Part shown: one piece after another, positions 1-7,828 of the stretch | How positions within the stretch are numbered: position 1 is the stretch's first letter | How the letters are laid out: the number at the start of each line of letters is the position of its first letter | DNA from: Candidatus Coatesiibacteriota bacterium | GTDB lineage: Bacteria; RBG-13-66-14 | DNA: 22,185 nucleotides | Reading direction: 5' to 3' | Assembly: GCA_014728185.1 (NCBI GenBank) | Contig: WJMB01000351.1 | Coordinates: 1 to 22,185 of the forward strand | Position numbers and translations under genes: made by a program | The notes under the pieces: model-generated | Told to the model about the DNA's origin: nothing | Database searches by the model: none | The model's input: only the letters and a program-made list of their open reading frames with translations

Positions 1-1
1 G

Positions 2-955
2 CGCTGGAAGCCCCGGCTGAACTTCAAGGCTCCGGGGCTGCGCCGGGTGATGCGGCTGATGGTCCCCGCCCTGGTCGGTCTGGCGGTGACCCGGATCAAC
101 CTGCTGATCGACAACGCCCTGGCCAGCCTCTTGGGCGAGGGAACGATCAGCGCGCTGAACTACTCCGAGCGCCTGCTGCAGTTCCCCCTGGGCATCTTCG
201 GCGTGGGGCTGGCCACGGCGGTGCTGCCGGCGCTTTCGACCTACGCGGCCCGCAAGCAGTGGAAGCCCCTGGGCGAGACCTTCAACCACGCCCTGCGCCT
301 GGCGCTCTTGGTGGCCGTTCCGGCGACGGTGGGCCTGGTGGTGCTGCGCGAGCCGCTGACGGCGCTCTTCTTCCAGCGCGGGGCCTTCGAAGCCGTCGCC
401 ACCGGTCGCACCGCCTGGGCGCTGCTCTTCTACGCCCTGGGCCTGACCGCCTACATCGGCGTCCACGTCACCGTGCCCGTCTTCTACGCCCAGAAGGACA
501 CCAAGACCCCGGTGATCGCCGCCGCCGTGGCCGTGGTGGTCAATATCGGCGGCGACCTGGCCCTGATGTGGTCCCTGGGCGAGGGCGGCCTGGCCCTGGC
601 CAGCGCCGCTGCGGCCTTCGTCAACTGGGGGATTCTGCTCTACATCCTGCGCCGAAGGATGGGCCGTTTGGGCTTCAAGCGCATCCTCAAGAGCGGGCTG
701 AAGATCCTCGTCGCCGCCCTGGGGATGGGCGCGGCGCTGTTCTTCTTCCTGCGCTGGATCGCCTTCAGCCCGGAGACGGCCCGCCTGGGCGACAAGCTGC
801 TGGGCGGTCTGGGCGGCGCGGCTCTGGGCGCCGGGGTCTACCTGGGCCTCTGCCGCCTGCTGCGCCTGCCCGAGCTGTCCGAGATCACCCGCCTGCTGCC
901 CGGCCTGAGTCGCCGTTCACGCAAGGGGGTCGGTGGAACCGACAGCGAGTCCTGA
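2..955 (+). CDS. murJ: MurJ lipid II flippase, C-terminal part (5' end outside window)
   Basis: The reading frame is open from base 2 and ends at TGA 953-955, giving the last 317 residues of a MurJ/MviN-type integral membrane protein. MurJ flips lipid II across the cytoplasmic membrane for peptidoglycan synthesis. Family-typical stretches are visible: ITR-like AVTRINLLIDN near the start, SALNYSERLLQFPLGIFGV, then ATAVLPALSTYAA. These are followed by a series of hydrophobic helices with short basic loops (RRRMGRLG) and a basic C-terminal tail (RRSRKG). Full MurJ proteins are about 500-530 residues, so roughly 200 N-terminal residues lie upstream of the window. The dxs promoter lies over the last codons, so the two genes are adjacent but probably separately transcribed. 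Identification is secure; the true start cannot be seen. Confidence 0.93.
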   Translation, partial: RWKPRLNFKAPGLRRVMRLMVPALVGLAVTRINLLIDNALASLLGEGTISALNYSERLLQFPLGIFGVGLATAVLPALSTYAARKQWKPLGETFNHALRLALLVAVPATVGLVVLREPLTALFFQRGAFEAVATGRTAWALLFYALGLTAYIGVHVTVPVFYAQKDTKTPVIAAAVAVVVNIGGDLALMWSLGEGGLALASAAAAFVNWGILLYILRRRMGRLGFKRILKSGLKILVAALGMGAALFFFLRWIAFSPETARLGDKLLGGLGGAALGAGVYLGLCRLLRLPELSEITRLLPGLSRRSRKGVGGTDSES

Positions 956-967
956 GCGTGTTATAAT
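939..967 (+). promoter_or_regulatory. Sigma70-type promoter for dxs
   Basis: A -35 box CCGACA (939-944, four of six consensus bases) and a perfect -10 box TATAAT (962-967) are separated by 17 bp. The promoter overlaps the murJ 3' end and would start transcription near 974, about 48 nt before the chosen dxs ATG. Confidence 0.7.
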
Positions 968-1021
968 CTCCCGTTGAACGCCCTGCGCCGCCCGCAACCC
1001 CTCCGGTGGAGCGAGTTCTCG

Positions 1022-2911
1022 ATGGCCTCAGCCTATCCCCTGCTTTCGCGCGTCAACTATCCGGCCGACCTCCGCCGGCTCAACCACTTCGAGCTGGAGG
1101 AGCTGGCCGGTGAGCTGCGCGCATTCATCATCGAAACGGTCTCGCAGACCGGCGGCCACCTGGCCCCCAGCCTGGGAGCCCTCGAGCTGACCATCGCCCT
1201 GCACTACGCCCTGGAGACACCCCGCGACAAGCTGGTCTGGGACGTCGGCCACCAGGCCTACGCCCACAAGGTGCTCACCGGCCGCCGCGACAAGCTCCGC
1301 ACGATCCGCCAGTACGGCGGTATCTCCGGCTTCCCCAAGCCCAGCGAATCCCCCTACGACACCTACGCCGTGGGCCACGCCTCGACGGCGATCTCGGCGG
1401 CCCTGGGCATGGCCCTGGCCCGCGAGAGGGAAACAGACTACCGGGTCAGCGCCGTGGTCGGCGACGGCTCGCTGACCGGCGGGATGGCTTTCGAGGCCCT
1501 CAACCACGCCGGCCAGCAGAAGTTCCCCTTCCTGGTGGTGCTCAACGACAACAAGATGTCGATCTCCAAGAGCGTCGGCGCGCTGAGCAACTACCTCAAC
1601 CGGATGATGACCACGCGCAGCTATCTCTCGCTCCGCAAGCAGGTTCGCGAGGTGGTCAAGAAGATACCGGGGATCGGGATGGGCATCTTCACCCTGGCGC
1701 GCAAGCTCGAAGAGGGCCTGAAGAACATGGTCACGCCGGGGATGATCTTCGAGGAGATGGGCTTCCTCTACTTCGGCCCCATCGACGGCCACGACCTGCG
1801 CCAGTTGGTGGGCACCATCCGCCAGGTCCGCGACGTCGAGCGCCCGGTGCTCCTGCACGTCCACACCCAGAAGGGCAAGGGCTACAAGCCCGCCGAGCGC
1901 GACGCCACCAAGTTCCACGGCCTGGGCCGCTTCGACGTGCGCACGGGCACCTGCAGCGTCTCCGGCGACCTGCCCAGCTACACCGAGGTCTTCGGCTGCG
2001 CGCTGACCGAGCTGGCCGCCTCCGACAAGCGCATTGTCGGCATCACCGCCGCCATGCCCGACGGCACCGGGACCAAGATACTGGCCGAGGCCCTGCCCGA
2101 CCAGTTCATCGACGTGGGCATCGCCGAGCAGCACGCGGTGAGCCTGGCCGGCGGCCTGGCCCTCAGCGGCCGGCACCCCGTGCTGGCGATCTATTCCACC
2201 TTCCTCCAGCGGGCCTACGACCAGGTGCTCATCGACATCTGCCTGATGAACCTGCCCGTGGTCTTCGCCCTGGACCGCGGCGGGCTGGTCGGGGCCGACG
2301 GCCCGACGCACCACGGCGTCTTCGACCTGTCCTACCTGCGCTCGATGCCCAACATGACGGCCTGCGCCGCCGCCGACGAGGACGAGCTGCGCCACCTGCT
2401 CCACACCGGCCTGCGCCATAACGGACCCTTCGCCCTGCGCTACCCCCGGGGCAAGGGCTTCGGCGTGGAGCGCTCCGGTCCCCTGCACGAGCTGCCCGTC
2501 GGCAAGGGCGAGCTGCGCCGCGAGGGCACCGAGGCTGTCGTCGTCGCCATCGGCTCCACCGTCGTTCCCGCCCGGCGTGCCGCCGAGGAGCTGGCCTCCG
2601 AAGGGCGTTCCGTGGCGGTGATCAACGCCCGCTGGCTCAAGCCCCTGGACGGTGGGTTGATCACCGAGTGGGCGGAGAAGACGGGCCGTCTGCTCACCGT
2701 CGAGGAGAACGTGCTGGCCGGGGGCTTCGGTTCCGCAGTCCTGGAACACCTGCAGGAGCACTCCCCCGAGCTGCTCGCCCGCGTCAGGTTCCGCCGGTTG
2801 GGCATCCCGGACGCCTTCGTCACTCAGGGCACCCAGGCCGAGCTGCGCGCCGAGCTGGGTCTCGACGCCGCCGGTATCACCCGGGCCCTGCGCGGACTAC
2901 TGGAAGCCTGA
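1022..2911 (+). CDS. dxs: 1-deoxy-D-xylulose-5-phosphate synthase
   Basis: Condenses pyruvate and glyceraldehyde 3-phosphate using thiamine diphosphate, the first step of the non-mevalonate isoprenoid pathway; cytosolic. The 629-residue product has the normal family length. The thiamine site is GDGSLTGG from residue 147, with the downstream EALNHAG and LNDNK; the catalytic glutamate is E369 in DVGIAEQH. Other family blocks are DVGHQAYAHK, KGKGYKPAE, DGPTHHGVFD and YPRGKG. The frame is open from a TTG at 974, but ATG 1022 is preferred because the protein then begins with the family-typical YPLLSRVN...DLR and has GGTGGAG ten bases upstream. The TTG at 974 would coincide with the predicted transcription start. 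Ends 27 bp before the next gene. Confidence 0.96.
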   Translation: MASAYPLLSRVNYPADLRRLNHFELEELAGELRAFIIETVSQTGGHLAPSLGALELTIALHYALETPRDKLVWDVGHQAYAHKVLTGRRDKLRTIRQYGGISGFPKPSESPYDTYAVGHASTAISAALGMALARERETDYRVSAVVGDGSLTGGMAFEALNHAGQQKFPFLVVLNDNKMSISKSVGALSNYLNRMMTTRSYLSLRKQVREVVKKIPGIGMGIFTLARKLEEGLKNMVTPGMIFEEMGFLYFGPIDGHDLRQLVGTIRQVRDVERPVLLHVHTQKGKGYKPAERDATKFHGLGRFDVRTGTCSVSGDLPSYTEVFGCALTELAASDKRIVGITAAMPDGTGTKILAEALPDQFIDVGIAEQHAVSLAGGLALSGRHPVLAIYSTFLQRAYDQVLIDICLMNLPVVFALDRGGLVGADGPTHHGVFDLSYLRSMPNMTACAAADEDELRHLLHTGLRHNGPFALRYPRGKGFGVERSGPLHELPVGKGELRREGTEAVVVAIGSTVVPARRAAEELASEGRSVAVINARWLKPLDGGLITEWAEKTGRLLTVEENVLAGGFGSAVLEHLQEHSPELLARVRFRRLGIPDAFVTQGTQAELRAELGLDAAGITRALRGLLEA

Positions 2912-2924
2912 CCCGCCGGAGGGC

Positions 2925-2930
2925 TATACT
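2925..2930 (+). promoter_or_regulatory. Possible -10 box giving a near-leaderless transcript
   Basis: TATACT lies only 8 bp before the ATG at 2939, within GCTATACTG, the same nine bases seen before rel at 21793-21801. No good -35 box is visible. If used, the transcript would begin almost at the start codon. Confidence 0.35.
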
Positions 2931-2938
2931 GATAGGCG

Positions 2939-3526
2939 ATGCGACACCCACCACGCCAGTCGATCATCCCTCTCATCCCGTTCATCCTGCTCTCCATGCC
3001 CTCCCTGGGCGCCGGGGCGCGGGACGTTTTCTATCCCCGGGACCCCCTCACCGGAACGCCGCTGTTCGGCGCCGACCACCAGCGCCTACTGCTGGCGCTG
3101 GAGCTGGAGGGCTGGGAGCTCATCGAGGCCGGCGAGGAGTATCTGGAGGCCCGCCGCGAGACCGCCGCCGGCGACGAGGTGCTGCGCTACAGCTACCTGC
3201 CCCATCCCTCCGGTCCGTACACCACCGAGCTCAACTTCTTCAGCATCTACTACCGGCGCACAGAGCCCCGGGGCGGAGAGACCAGCGGTGATGACTGGTC
3301 GTCTCTCTGGTCCGAGTTGCACCAGCGCTTCCTGGAGCTTGATCGTGAGACGCGACGCCTTCTGGGTACCGGCAGGCTGGTGTACCCGGGTCGCGGGGTC
3401 GCCCGGCGCTGGGGTCTGTCCGACGATCCCCACTCCTGGGTGTCGCTGAGCATCGTCGACGATGACACCGTCGAGCTGCGCTACCACGCCGCGGTCATCG
3501 AGACCCGGGACCCCGGCGCGCCTTGA
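2939..3526 (+). CDS. Exported protein of unknown function, first of a tandem trio
   Basis: A 195-residue product not recognised as a named family. The N-terminus (basic RHPPR, then hydrophobic IIPLIPFILLSMPSLGAGA) looks like a cleavable signal peptide, so it is probably periplasmic or secreted. The mature start reads DPLTGTPLFGAD followed by LLALELEGWEL; the next gene has PFTGLPIIGAD and FALELEGWEL at the same place, so the two are paralogues from a tandem duplication. The remainder is acidic and rich in aromatic residues and strand-like stretches (VSLSIVDDDTVELRYHA). No cysteines or catalytic motif stand out. It lies 27 bp after dxs with a TATACT box in between and has no well-placed ribosome site (GGAGGG is 15 bp upstream of the ATG), so leaderless translation is possible. 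Function unknown. Confidence 0.75.
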   Translation: MRHPPRQSIIPLIPFILLSMPSLGAGARDVFYPRDPLTGTPLFGADHQRLLLALELEGWELIEAGEEYLEARRETAAGDEVLRYSYLPHPSGPYTTELNFFSIYYRRTEPRGGETSGDDWSSLWSELHQRFLELDRETRRLLGTGRLVYPGRGVARRWGLSDDPHSWVSLSIVDDDTVELRYHAAVIETRDPGAP

Positions 3527-3605
3527 GGTTGCGGCTCGAAGTCGCTGGAGTGCGCCCCGTGTTAGATCGCTCCTTCCATCCCCGACCCGACCGAGGAGCC
3601 GCACC

Positions 3606-4151
3606 GTGATCCGCCGCGCCACCGCCGTTGTTCTGGTTTGTCTGACCCTGACGCCGCTGTCCGCTACGGAGATCGGCGCCGGTGATCACCGCGAGCCCTT
3701 CACCGGCCTGCCGATCATCGGTGCCGACCCGCTGATTCTGGCCTTCGCCCTGGAGCTCGAGGGCTGGGAGCTGGACAGTTTCGATCCCGAGGGCCTCAGC
3801 GCCCACCGCAAGCGCGACGGTGTCAGCGAGACAGTGGGTTACGGCTTCTCCCCCCGACGGATGGGCGGGGCTGTCGTTGTCGATCTGATCAACCTGGACT
3901 ACCGCCGTCGGGCCGTGGGGATCAACGCCCTGAGCTGGCTGCGCGAGGTCGACCGCTTCGAGACGATGGCCGCCACCCTGGACGGCTACCTGGGCTCGGG
4001 CCGTCCCAGTGCCGACGAGGAGGAGCTGCGCGAGCTCTGGAGCCTCGGGGGCGAGCTGCTGGCCGAGCTGACCCTGGTTCTCGATGACGAAGAGGTGACG
4101 CTTCAGGGTTGGTACGACCTGGCCGGCGTCTTCTTCTCCGAAGACGATTGA
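3606..4151 (+). CDS. Exported protein of unknown function, paralogue of the preceding gene
   Basis: A 181-residue product starting at GTG 3606, with a GAGGAG ribosome site seven bases upstream (3593-3598). The frame is open further upstream, but only this start gives a good signal peptide (IRRATAVVLVCLTLTPLSA, cut near ATE). The mature protein begins with HREPFTGLPIIGADP and ALELEGWEL, closely matching the gene before it, then shares the general layout of a central strand-rich part and an acidic C-terminal half (LLAELTLVLDDEEVTL). No enzyme motif is visible. It ends 26 bp before the third gene of the trio. I do not recognise the family; the shared N-terminal block is its best handle. Confidence 0.8.
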   Translation: MIRRATAVVLVCLTLTPLSATEIGAGDHREPFTGLPIIGADPLILAFALELEGWELDSFDPEGLSAHRKRDGVSETVGYGFSPRRMGGAVVVDLINLDYRRRAVGINALSWLREVDRFETMAATLDGYLGSGRPSADEEELRELWSLGGELLAELTLVLDDEEVTLQGWYDLAGVFFSEDD

Positions 4152-4177
4152 CGGATGACTGAGAATGGAGGTAGGCG

Positions 4178-4660
4178 ATGAACCCGCGCACCCTGCTTAT
4201 CACGGTCGCACTGCTCGCTGCGGCCGCCGTTCCCGTCGCCGAGGGGATGACCTGGGTGATTGACCCCTTCCTGACCGATTCGATCCTGGGCAAACTCAGC
4301 CAGCACGGTGTGCGTTCCGGGATGGAGGACGCCGGCTTCACCATCGTCGAGGGCGCCGAGGGCGGGGAGGTCGAGCTGATCGTAGGCCGTCGCGGCGATG
4401 AAACCGTCGAATACCGCTTCGAAGGCGACCAGACCGTCACCATCGACTACAGCGACCCCCTGGAACCCGATGAGAACGCCGAGGAGCTGATCACCGCCTG
4501 GGCGGATCGCTTCGCCGAGTTCTACTACGACAACGAGCCGACGGTAACCGACGACGGCGCCCTGATGTGGAACAACACCTACGGCCGCTTCATCCTGCGC
4601 CTGGACGCGGACGCGACCGGCCGGACGATTCGCATCCACATCGACTGGCCGGAGCCCTAG
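4178..4660 (+). CDS. Exported protein of unknown function, third of the trio
   Basis: A 160-residue product with a strong GGAGG ribosome site seven bases before the ATG. The N-terminus (MNPRTLLITVALLAAAAVPVAEG) is a clear signal peptide. The mature part opens with DPFLTDSILG, followed by a helix-like stretch and EDAGFTIVEG, then GDETVEYRF. This resembles, weakly, the PFTGLPIIG...LEGWEL...ETVGYGF order in the preceding gene, so it may be a diverged third member. It is strongly acidic and predicted to be strand-rich, ending in RIHIDWPEP. No catalytic residues can be proposed. It is probably co-transcribed with 3606-4151 and is followed by two strong hairpins. Confidence 0.8.
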   Translation: MNPRTLLITVALLAAAAVPVAEGMTWVIDPFLTDSILGKLSQHGVRSGMEDAGFTIVEGAEGGEVELIVGRRGDETVEYRFEGDQTVTIDYSDPLEPDENAEELITAWADRFAEFYYDNEPTVTDDGALMWNNTYGRFILRLDADATGRTIRIHIDWPEP

Positions 4661-4695
4661 GGGGCCACGGCGGGGTGTCGATGGATAGAAAGCGA

Positions 4696-4715
4696 GGCCG
4701 ACCCGAGGGTCGGCC
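4696..4715 (+). terminator. Hairpin downstream of the exported-protein genes
   Basis: GGCCGACCC (4696-4704) pairs perfectly with GGGTCGGCC (4707-4715) and is followed by CGTTCT. The stem is strong but the T-tract is short. It shares the pattern GACCYGARGGTC plus CCCGTYCT with the hairpin 45 bp further on. Confidence 0.55.
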
Positions 4716-4759
4716 CGTTCTACAAGGTATAGGGCGCCAACAAATGTGTGATAATCAAC

Positions 4760-4783
4760 CGGGAGGACCTGAAGGTCCTCCCG
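4760..4783. terminator. Hairpin between convergent genes, probable terminator
   Basis: CGGGAGGACC (4760-4769) pairs with GGTCCTCCCG (4774-4783) around a TGAA loop and is followed on the plus strand by TCCTTTC. On the minus strand it lies 22 bp after the stop of the gene at 4805-5641, so it may serve both directions. Confidence 0.6.
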
Positions 4784-4804
4784 TCCTTTCAAAGTTCGGA
4801 GGGA

Positions 4805-5641
4805 TCAATCGCCGATCTCCGGGGGAGTTTGCTCGCGGCGGTAGCGCAGGTAGAACAGGCCGCCCAGGCCGACGAAGGCTCCGGCGAAGGTCAGCCACTC
4901 GAAGCCCCCCAGTCCCCGGGTGAAGAGGTTGATCAGGCAACCTAAAGCGTAGGCACCCAGGGCGGGGACGCCGATGTAGAAGGCGGGCATCGTGCGCTTG
5001 ATGCGCGGCGGACGGCCGCTGATCAACTGGCCGCCCAGGCCGTCGATGACCAGGGGCCAGTCGCTGGCACCGTCGCCCAGGGTGAAGACGATGCGCCAGA
5101 GGGGATAGTGGAGCAGAAGGGTGCGGCTGGAGATCGTCAGGGGGTCCTGTTGCGGATCTTCGGTGGGTGGTACCGCGGGGATGAGCAGGTCGGCGGCGGC
5201 CAGCTCGGTTTCCTCGAGGGGCTCCAGGGTCAACCCCGGAGTGCGGGTCTCGGCGATCAGCGGCCGCAGGGGGTCCAGGCCGGGAAGGAGCAGCTCCTCC
5301 AGATCGCAGGCCGTCGTCAGCGAGACTTCCTCCACACGCCGGAAGCCGCCGTCGGAGCTGATGCGCTCGCGCAGGGTCAGTCGGTAGGGGATCAACAGCC
5401 GGGCCTCGTGATCCACCTTCAGCCGTTGTTGAATCCCGGCACGCTTGAGCGCCTTGCGGGCGTTGAGCATCGCCTCGCCGGAGTTGACCTTGCCCAGTAC
5501 CGTGAAGCGCGGCTCCCCCAGGTTGTAGGAGACGAAAGATGTTCCGCAGTGGGCGCAACGCACGGCGCCGCCGCGCAAGTCTCCGTGACCCGGGCGGCGG
5601 CATTGGGGGCAGCGGTAGAGCAGGGTCAGGCTGTCCAGCAT
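4805..5641 (-). CDS. Zinc-ribbon protein with C-terminal membrane helices, function unknown
   Basis: A 278-residue product. Cysteines C11-x2-C14 (CPQC) and C29-x2-C32 (CAHC) form an N-terminal zinc ribbon. A middle region (roughly residues 40-200) is a soluble mixed domain with no recognised motif. Two hydrophobic segments follow near the C-terminus (about 216-240, AFYIGVPALGAYALGCLINLF, and 245-265, LTFAGAFVGLGGLFYL), with a basic tail. It is therefore likely anchored in the inner membrane with the zinc ribbon in the cytoplasm. It starts 49 bp after the hydrolase lipoprotein gene on the same strand, so the two probably form an operon, but no clear ribosome site is visible. The name of the family is unknown to me. 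Confidence 0.8.
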   Translation of the reverse strand: MLDSLTLLYRCPQCRRPGHGDLRGGAVRCAHCGTSFVSYNLGEPRFTVLGKVNSGEAMLNARKALKRAGIQQRLKVDHEARLLIPYRLTLRERISSDGGFRRVEEVSLTTACDLEELLLPGLDPLRPLIAETRTPGLTLEPLEETELAAADLLIPAVPPTEDPQQDPLTISSRTLLLHYPLWRIVFTLGDGASDWPLVIDGLGGQLISGRPPRIKRTMPAFYIGVPALGAYALGCLINLFTRGLGGFEWLTFAGAFVGLGGLFYLRYRREQTPPEIGD

Positions 5642-5690
5642 CTATCGTGGTTGGATGGAGTGGCGGTGAGGGCGGGTGGTGCCGGCTTAA

Positions 5691-6566
5691 TCAAAGAGCG
5701 GCCCCAACGGTATCGGCCAGCCAGGTGGTGATCAACCCATAGAGCTCCGGGTGATCGGTGAAGAGGTTGGTTCCGTGTCCCGAGCCGGGGTAGATCTCGG
5801 CGCGGGCGTTCTCGAGCTGGGTGGCCAGCTCCCGGGTGGATTCGGCGCTGTAGGCGTCCTCTTCGGCGGCGACGAGCAGCACCGGTCGCTTGCCGAGTGC
5901 GGCGGCGGAATCGGCCGGAGAGACCCCCCGATAATCGTCGCCCGGACTTAGCGTGATGATCCCGGAGACCCGGTTGTCATCGGCGGCTTCGATCAGGGAG
6001 AGGTTCGCGCCGATACTGGCGCCGATGAGGAAGTGGGGTGGTGAAATCTGCGGGGACAGATAGGCCACGGCGGCCCGGATATCCTGGGCGGCGGCCAACC
6101 AGTCGTCGGTGTCGAACTCGCGGTAGCGCTCGCCGAGGACGGTGGACTGCCCGTGTCCGCGCAAGTCGATGGCCAGGACGTCGAAGCCGCTCTCGATGAG
6201 AGGCTGGACAAGCGGAGCCCAATCCCCGCGCTGCGAGCCCAGCATGTGGACCAGAATGACCGAACCCCGGGCCGGGGCGCCCTCGACGGAGATGAACTCC
6301 GCCGCCACCGGCGTATCGTCGGCGGCCTTCAGCCAGAAGGTCTCGCCGCCCAGCTTGGGACCGGGCGCCTCGAGATCGTTGATATCGACGGTCTGACCGG
6401 TTTCGGCGCTCGGATCGGCGGTCCCTTCGCCGTCGCCTTGGCCTTCGGCGGCGGAGCCCTCGCCGCCGCAGGCGCCGAGGGTCATGGCCAGCAGCCCCGC
6501 CAGCAACAGCGGCGGGATCGGCTTGCCTGGGGTTGTTCGCGAAAAATGTGATCTTTTCAGCAGCAT
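5691..6566 (-). CDS. Alpha/beta-hydrolase lipoprotein
   Basis: A 291-residue product. The N-terminus has basic residues, a hydrophobic core and the lipobox LGAC with C33, so it is predicted to be a lipid-anchored exported protein. A low-complexity Gly/Glu/Ala/Asp linker (about 34-60) follows. The rest is a serine alpha/beta hydrolase: nucleophile S184 in GASIG, acid D237 in AAEED and base H264 in GSGHG, with the conserved DLRGHGQS before the nucleophile. Such proteins are esterases, lipases or peptidases; the substrate cannot be told. GGGGAGGG lies seven bases before the ATG. It is the first gene of a probable two-gene operon with the zinc-ribbon gene and is divergent from the nuclease-domain gene. 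Confidence 0.9.
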   Translation of the reverse strand: MLLKRSHFSRTTPGKPIPPLLLAGLLAMTLGACGGEGSAAEGQGDGEGTADPSAETGQTVDINDLEAPGPKLGGETFWLKAADDTPVAAEFISVEGAPARGSVILVHMLGSQRGDWAPLVQPLIESGFDVLAIDLRGHGQSTVLGERYREFDTDDWLAAAQDIRAAVAYLSPQISPPHFLIGASIGANLSLIEAADDNRVSGIITLSPGDDYRGVSPADSAAALGKRPVLLVAAEEDAYSAESTRELATQLENARAEIYPGSGHGTNLFTDHPELYGLITTWLADTVGAAL

Positions 6567-6598
6567 CTGACAGCCCTCCCCGTAATGCAGCCAAATAT

Positions 6599-6627
6599 AG
6601 TGTAAGACTTTTCGCTTGAATTGACAA
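6599..6627 (-). promoter_or_regulatory. Sigma70-type promoter for the hydrolase lipoprotein
   Basis: Read on the minus strand, TTGTCA (6622-6627) and TACACT (6599-6604) are separated by 17 bp. Transcription would start near 6592, about 25 nt before the ATG. It shares the short divergent region with the promoter at 6647-6675. Confidence 0.55.
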
Positions 6628-6646
6628 CGCTTTTTACCGTGGGGGT

Positions 6647-6675
6647 TTGCCCGGCGCCGTTTCTTGGGCTAAGAT
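6647..6675 (+). promoter_or_regulatory. Possible sigma70-type promoter for the nuclease-domain gene
   Basis: TTGCCC (6647-6652) and TAAGAT (6670-6675) with a 17-bp spacer; both boxes match four of six consensus bases. It would leave a leader of about 125 nt. Confidence 0.35.
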
Positions 6676-6807
6676 GCCCTGTGGAGATGCCCGGGCAGAG
6701 ATCAAGCCCTCCCGCCGCGAGCCGTCGGATTGCGCTTCTTCCCGGCGGTCCAGCCAAGCCCCTTGGCGGAATCCGAATTCACTCCAACCCAGGCGAGGTG
6801 ACCAGGT

Positions 6808-7329
6808 TTGAGCGGATACTTCAAGAGCCTCACGACGGAATCGGTGATCCTGACCGTCCTCGCAACCCTCACACTCCCAGCGGGCGCCGCCGAGTACCAG
6901 GAAGAGGACCTGTGCGCCGTCACGGTCGCGGGCGTCTGGCAGGATCCCGACGCCGGAGACTACACCCTGGTCTTCGAAGAGACCGAGGGGACCCGCTACC
7001 TGGTTATGGGCATCGGCTCGGCCGAGGCCGTCTCGATCGCCATCGCCCTCGAGGATGTCGATTTCGGCCGTCCCCTGACCCACGATCTGCTCGTGCGCAT
7101 CATTCTCGCGCTGGGCGGCGAGCTGGAGCGGGTGATCATCGACGACCTGCACGATGAGGCCTTCTACGCCCGGCTGGAGCTGGTCCAGGGCGACCAGAGC
7201 CTGCCCATCGACTGTCGTCCCTCCGACGCAACCGCCCTGGCCCTGCGCTTCAACGCGCCGATCTTCGCCACCGATCAGCTCCTGGAGCGGGCCATGGAGA
7301 ACGTTCCGCCCGACGATACCGGTATCTGA
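6808..7329 (+). CDS. Bifunctional nuclease (DUF151) domain protein with apparent signal peptide
   Basis: A 173-residue product. Residues about 34-165 match the bifunctional nuclease (BFN/DUF151) domain: GIGSAEAVSIAIAL, RPLTHDLLVRIILALGG, VIIDDLHDEAFYARLEL and the signature DCRPSDATALALRFNAPIF. Family members have been linked to DNase/RNase activity, but the biochemical role in most bacteria is unclear. The first 28 residues (one lysine, then SVILTVLATLTLPAGAAEY) look like a signal peptide with an AxA cleavage site, which is unusual for this normally cytosolic family. Start is TTG 6808, preceded by GAGGTG eight bases upstream; no ATG lies between it and the domain. Monocistronic as far as can be seen. 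Confidence 0.88.
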   Translation: MSGYFKSLTTESVILTVLATLTLPAGAAEYQEEDLCAVTVAGVWQDPDAGDYTLVFEETEGTRYLVMGIGSAEAVSIAIALEDVDFGRPLTHDLLVRIILALGGELERVIIDDLHDEAFYARLELVQGDQSLPIDCRPSDATALALRFNAPIFATDQLLERAMENVPPDDTGI

Positions 7330-7476
7330 GTCGTCGCTTACCTGTTGACTTTCCTGCACACCAGGAACCCGGCCCGGAGCCGTACACATTCCGGGCGGTG
7401 CTTTAAGCATCGTGGGTGGATCTTCGGTGACCAACGAACCGCTGTTTCACATTGGAGAAGAGAACATTTAGGATTA

Positions 7477-7502
7477 GGGATTATCACCTGCAACTGAACC
7501 GA
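7477..7502 (+). repeat. Dispersed 26-bp motif, copy A
   Basis: GGGATTATCAC followed by CTGCAACTGAACCGA. It matches copy C (17393-17418) at 21 of 26 positions and copy B (10567-10592) at 20 of 26. Read as codons it gives R-D-Y-H-L-Q-L-N-R-R then a stop. Confidence 0.6.
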
Positions 7503-7802
7503 CGTTGAAAGGACAATGAGCTGCATTTGGAGCGGAAGTGCCGTCAACTACCTACCGAATGGCTCCAGCTCGAAAAGCCAAGGAGATGTTTTCTCTGCTG
7601 AAGTCGCTATTTGCTAGCGTTTAGCCGGTTATTACCGGTAAGCTCGGGATGTAAGCCAGGTGTCGCGACTACCCGAAGTAGAGCCTTCTACTAGAAGCGT
7701 CCGCTTAGAGAGTGCATTTGTTTTGTGCCACCAGGCAACGCGCGGACAGCGGCAGCTTGCACAGCTATAAGAAACACAATAACTAGCTATTAGCGATACA
7801 TA

Positions 7803-7828
7803 CCTGTTCAGACACGCGTGATAATCCC
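7803..7828 (-). repeat. Dispersed 26-bp motif, copy D
   Basis: On the minus strand GGGATTATCAC then GCGTGTCTGAACAGG, matching copy A at 19 of 26 positions. As codons it gives D-Y-H-A-C-L-N-R. It is the most diverged of the four copies. Confidence 0.5.

Noticed and set aside
1028..2761. 577-codon minus-strand open frame opposite dxs
   Set aside because: Its translation is low-complexity (Val, Gly, Ala, Gln, Asp-rich) and is the usual antisense shadow of a GC-rich gene; dxs is certain. The same applies to long minus frames opposite recN, ruvB, murI and the glycosyltransferase.
4748..4756. GTGATAATC as a fifth copy of the 26-bp motif
   Set aside because: Only the ATTATCAC core matches on the minus strand; the TGAACCG half is absent. 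An eight-base match is expected about once by chance in this window. The same holds for 9065-9073 and 10466-10473.
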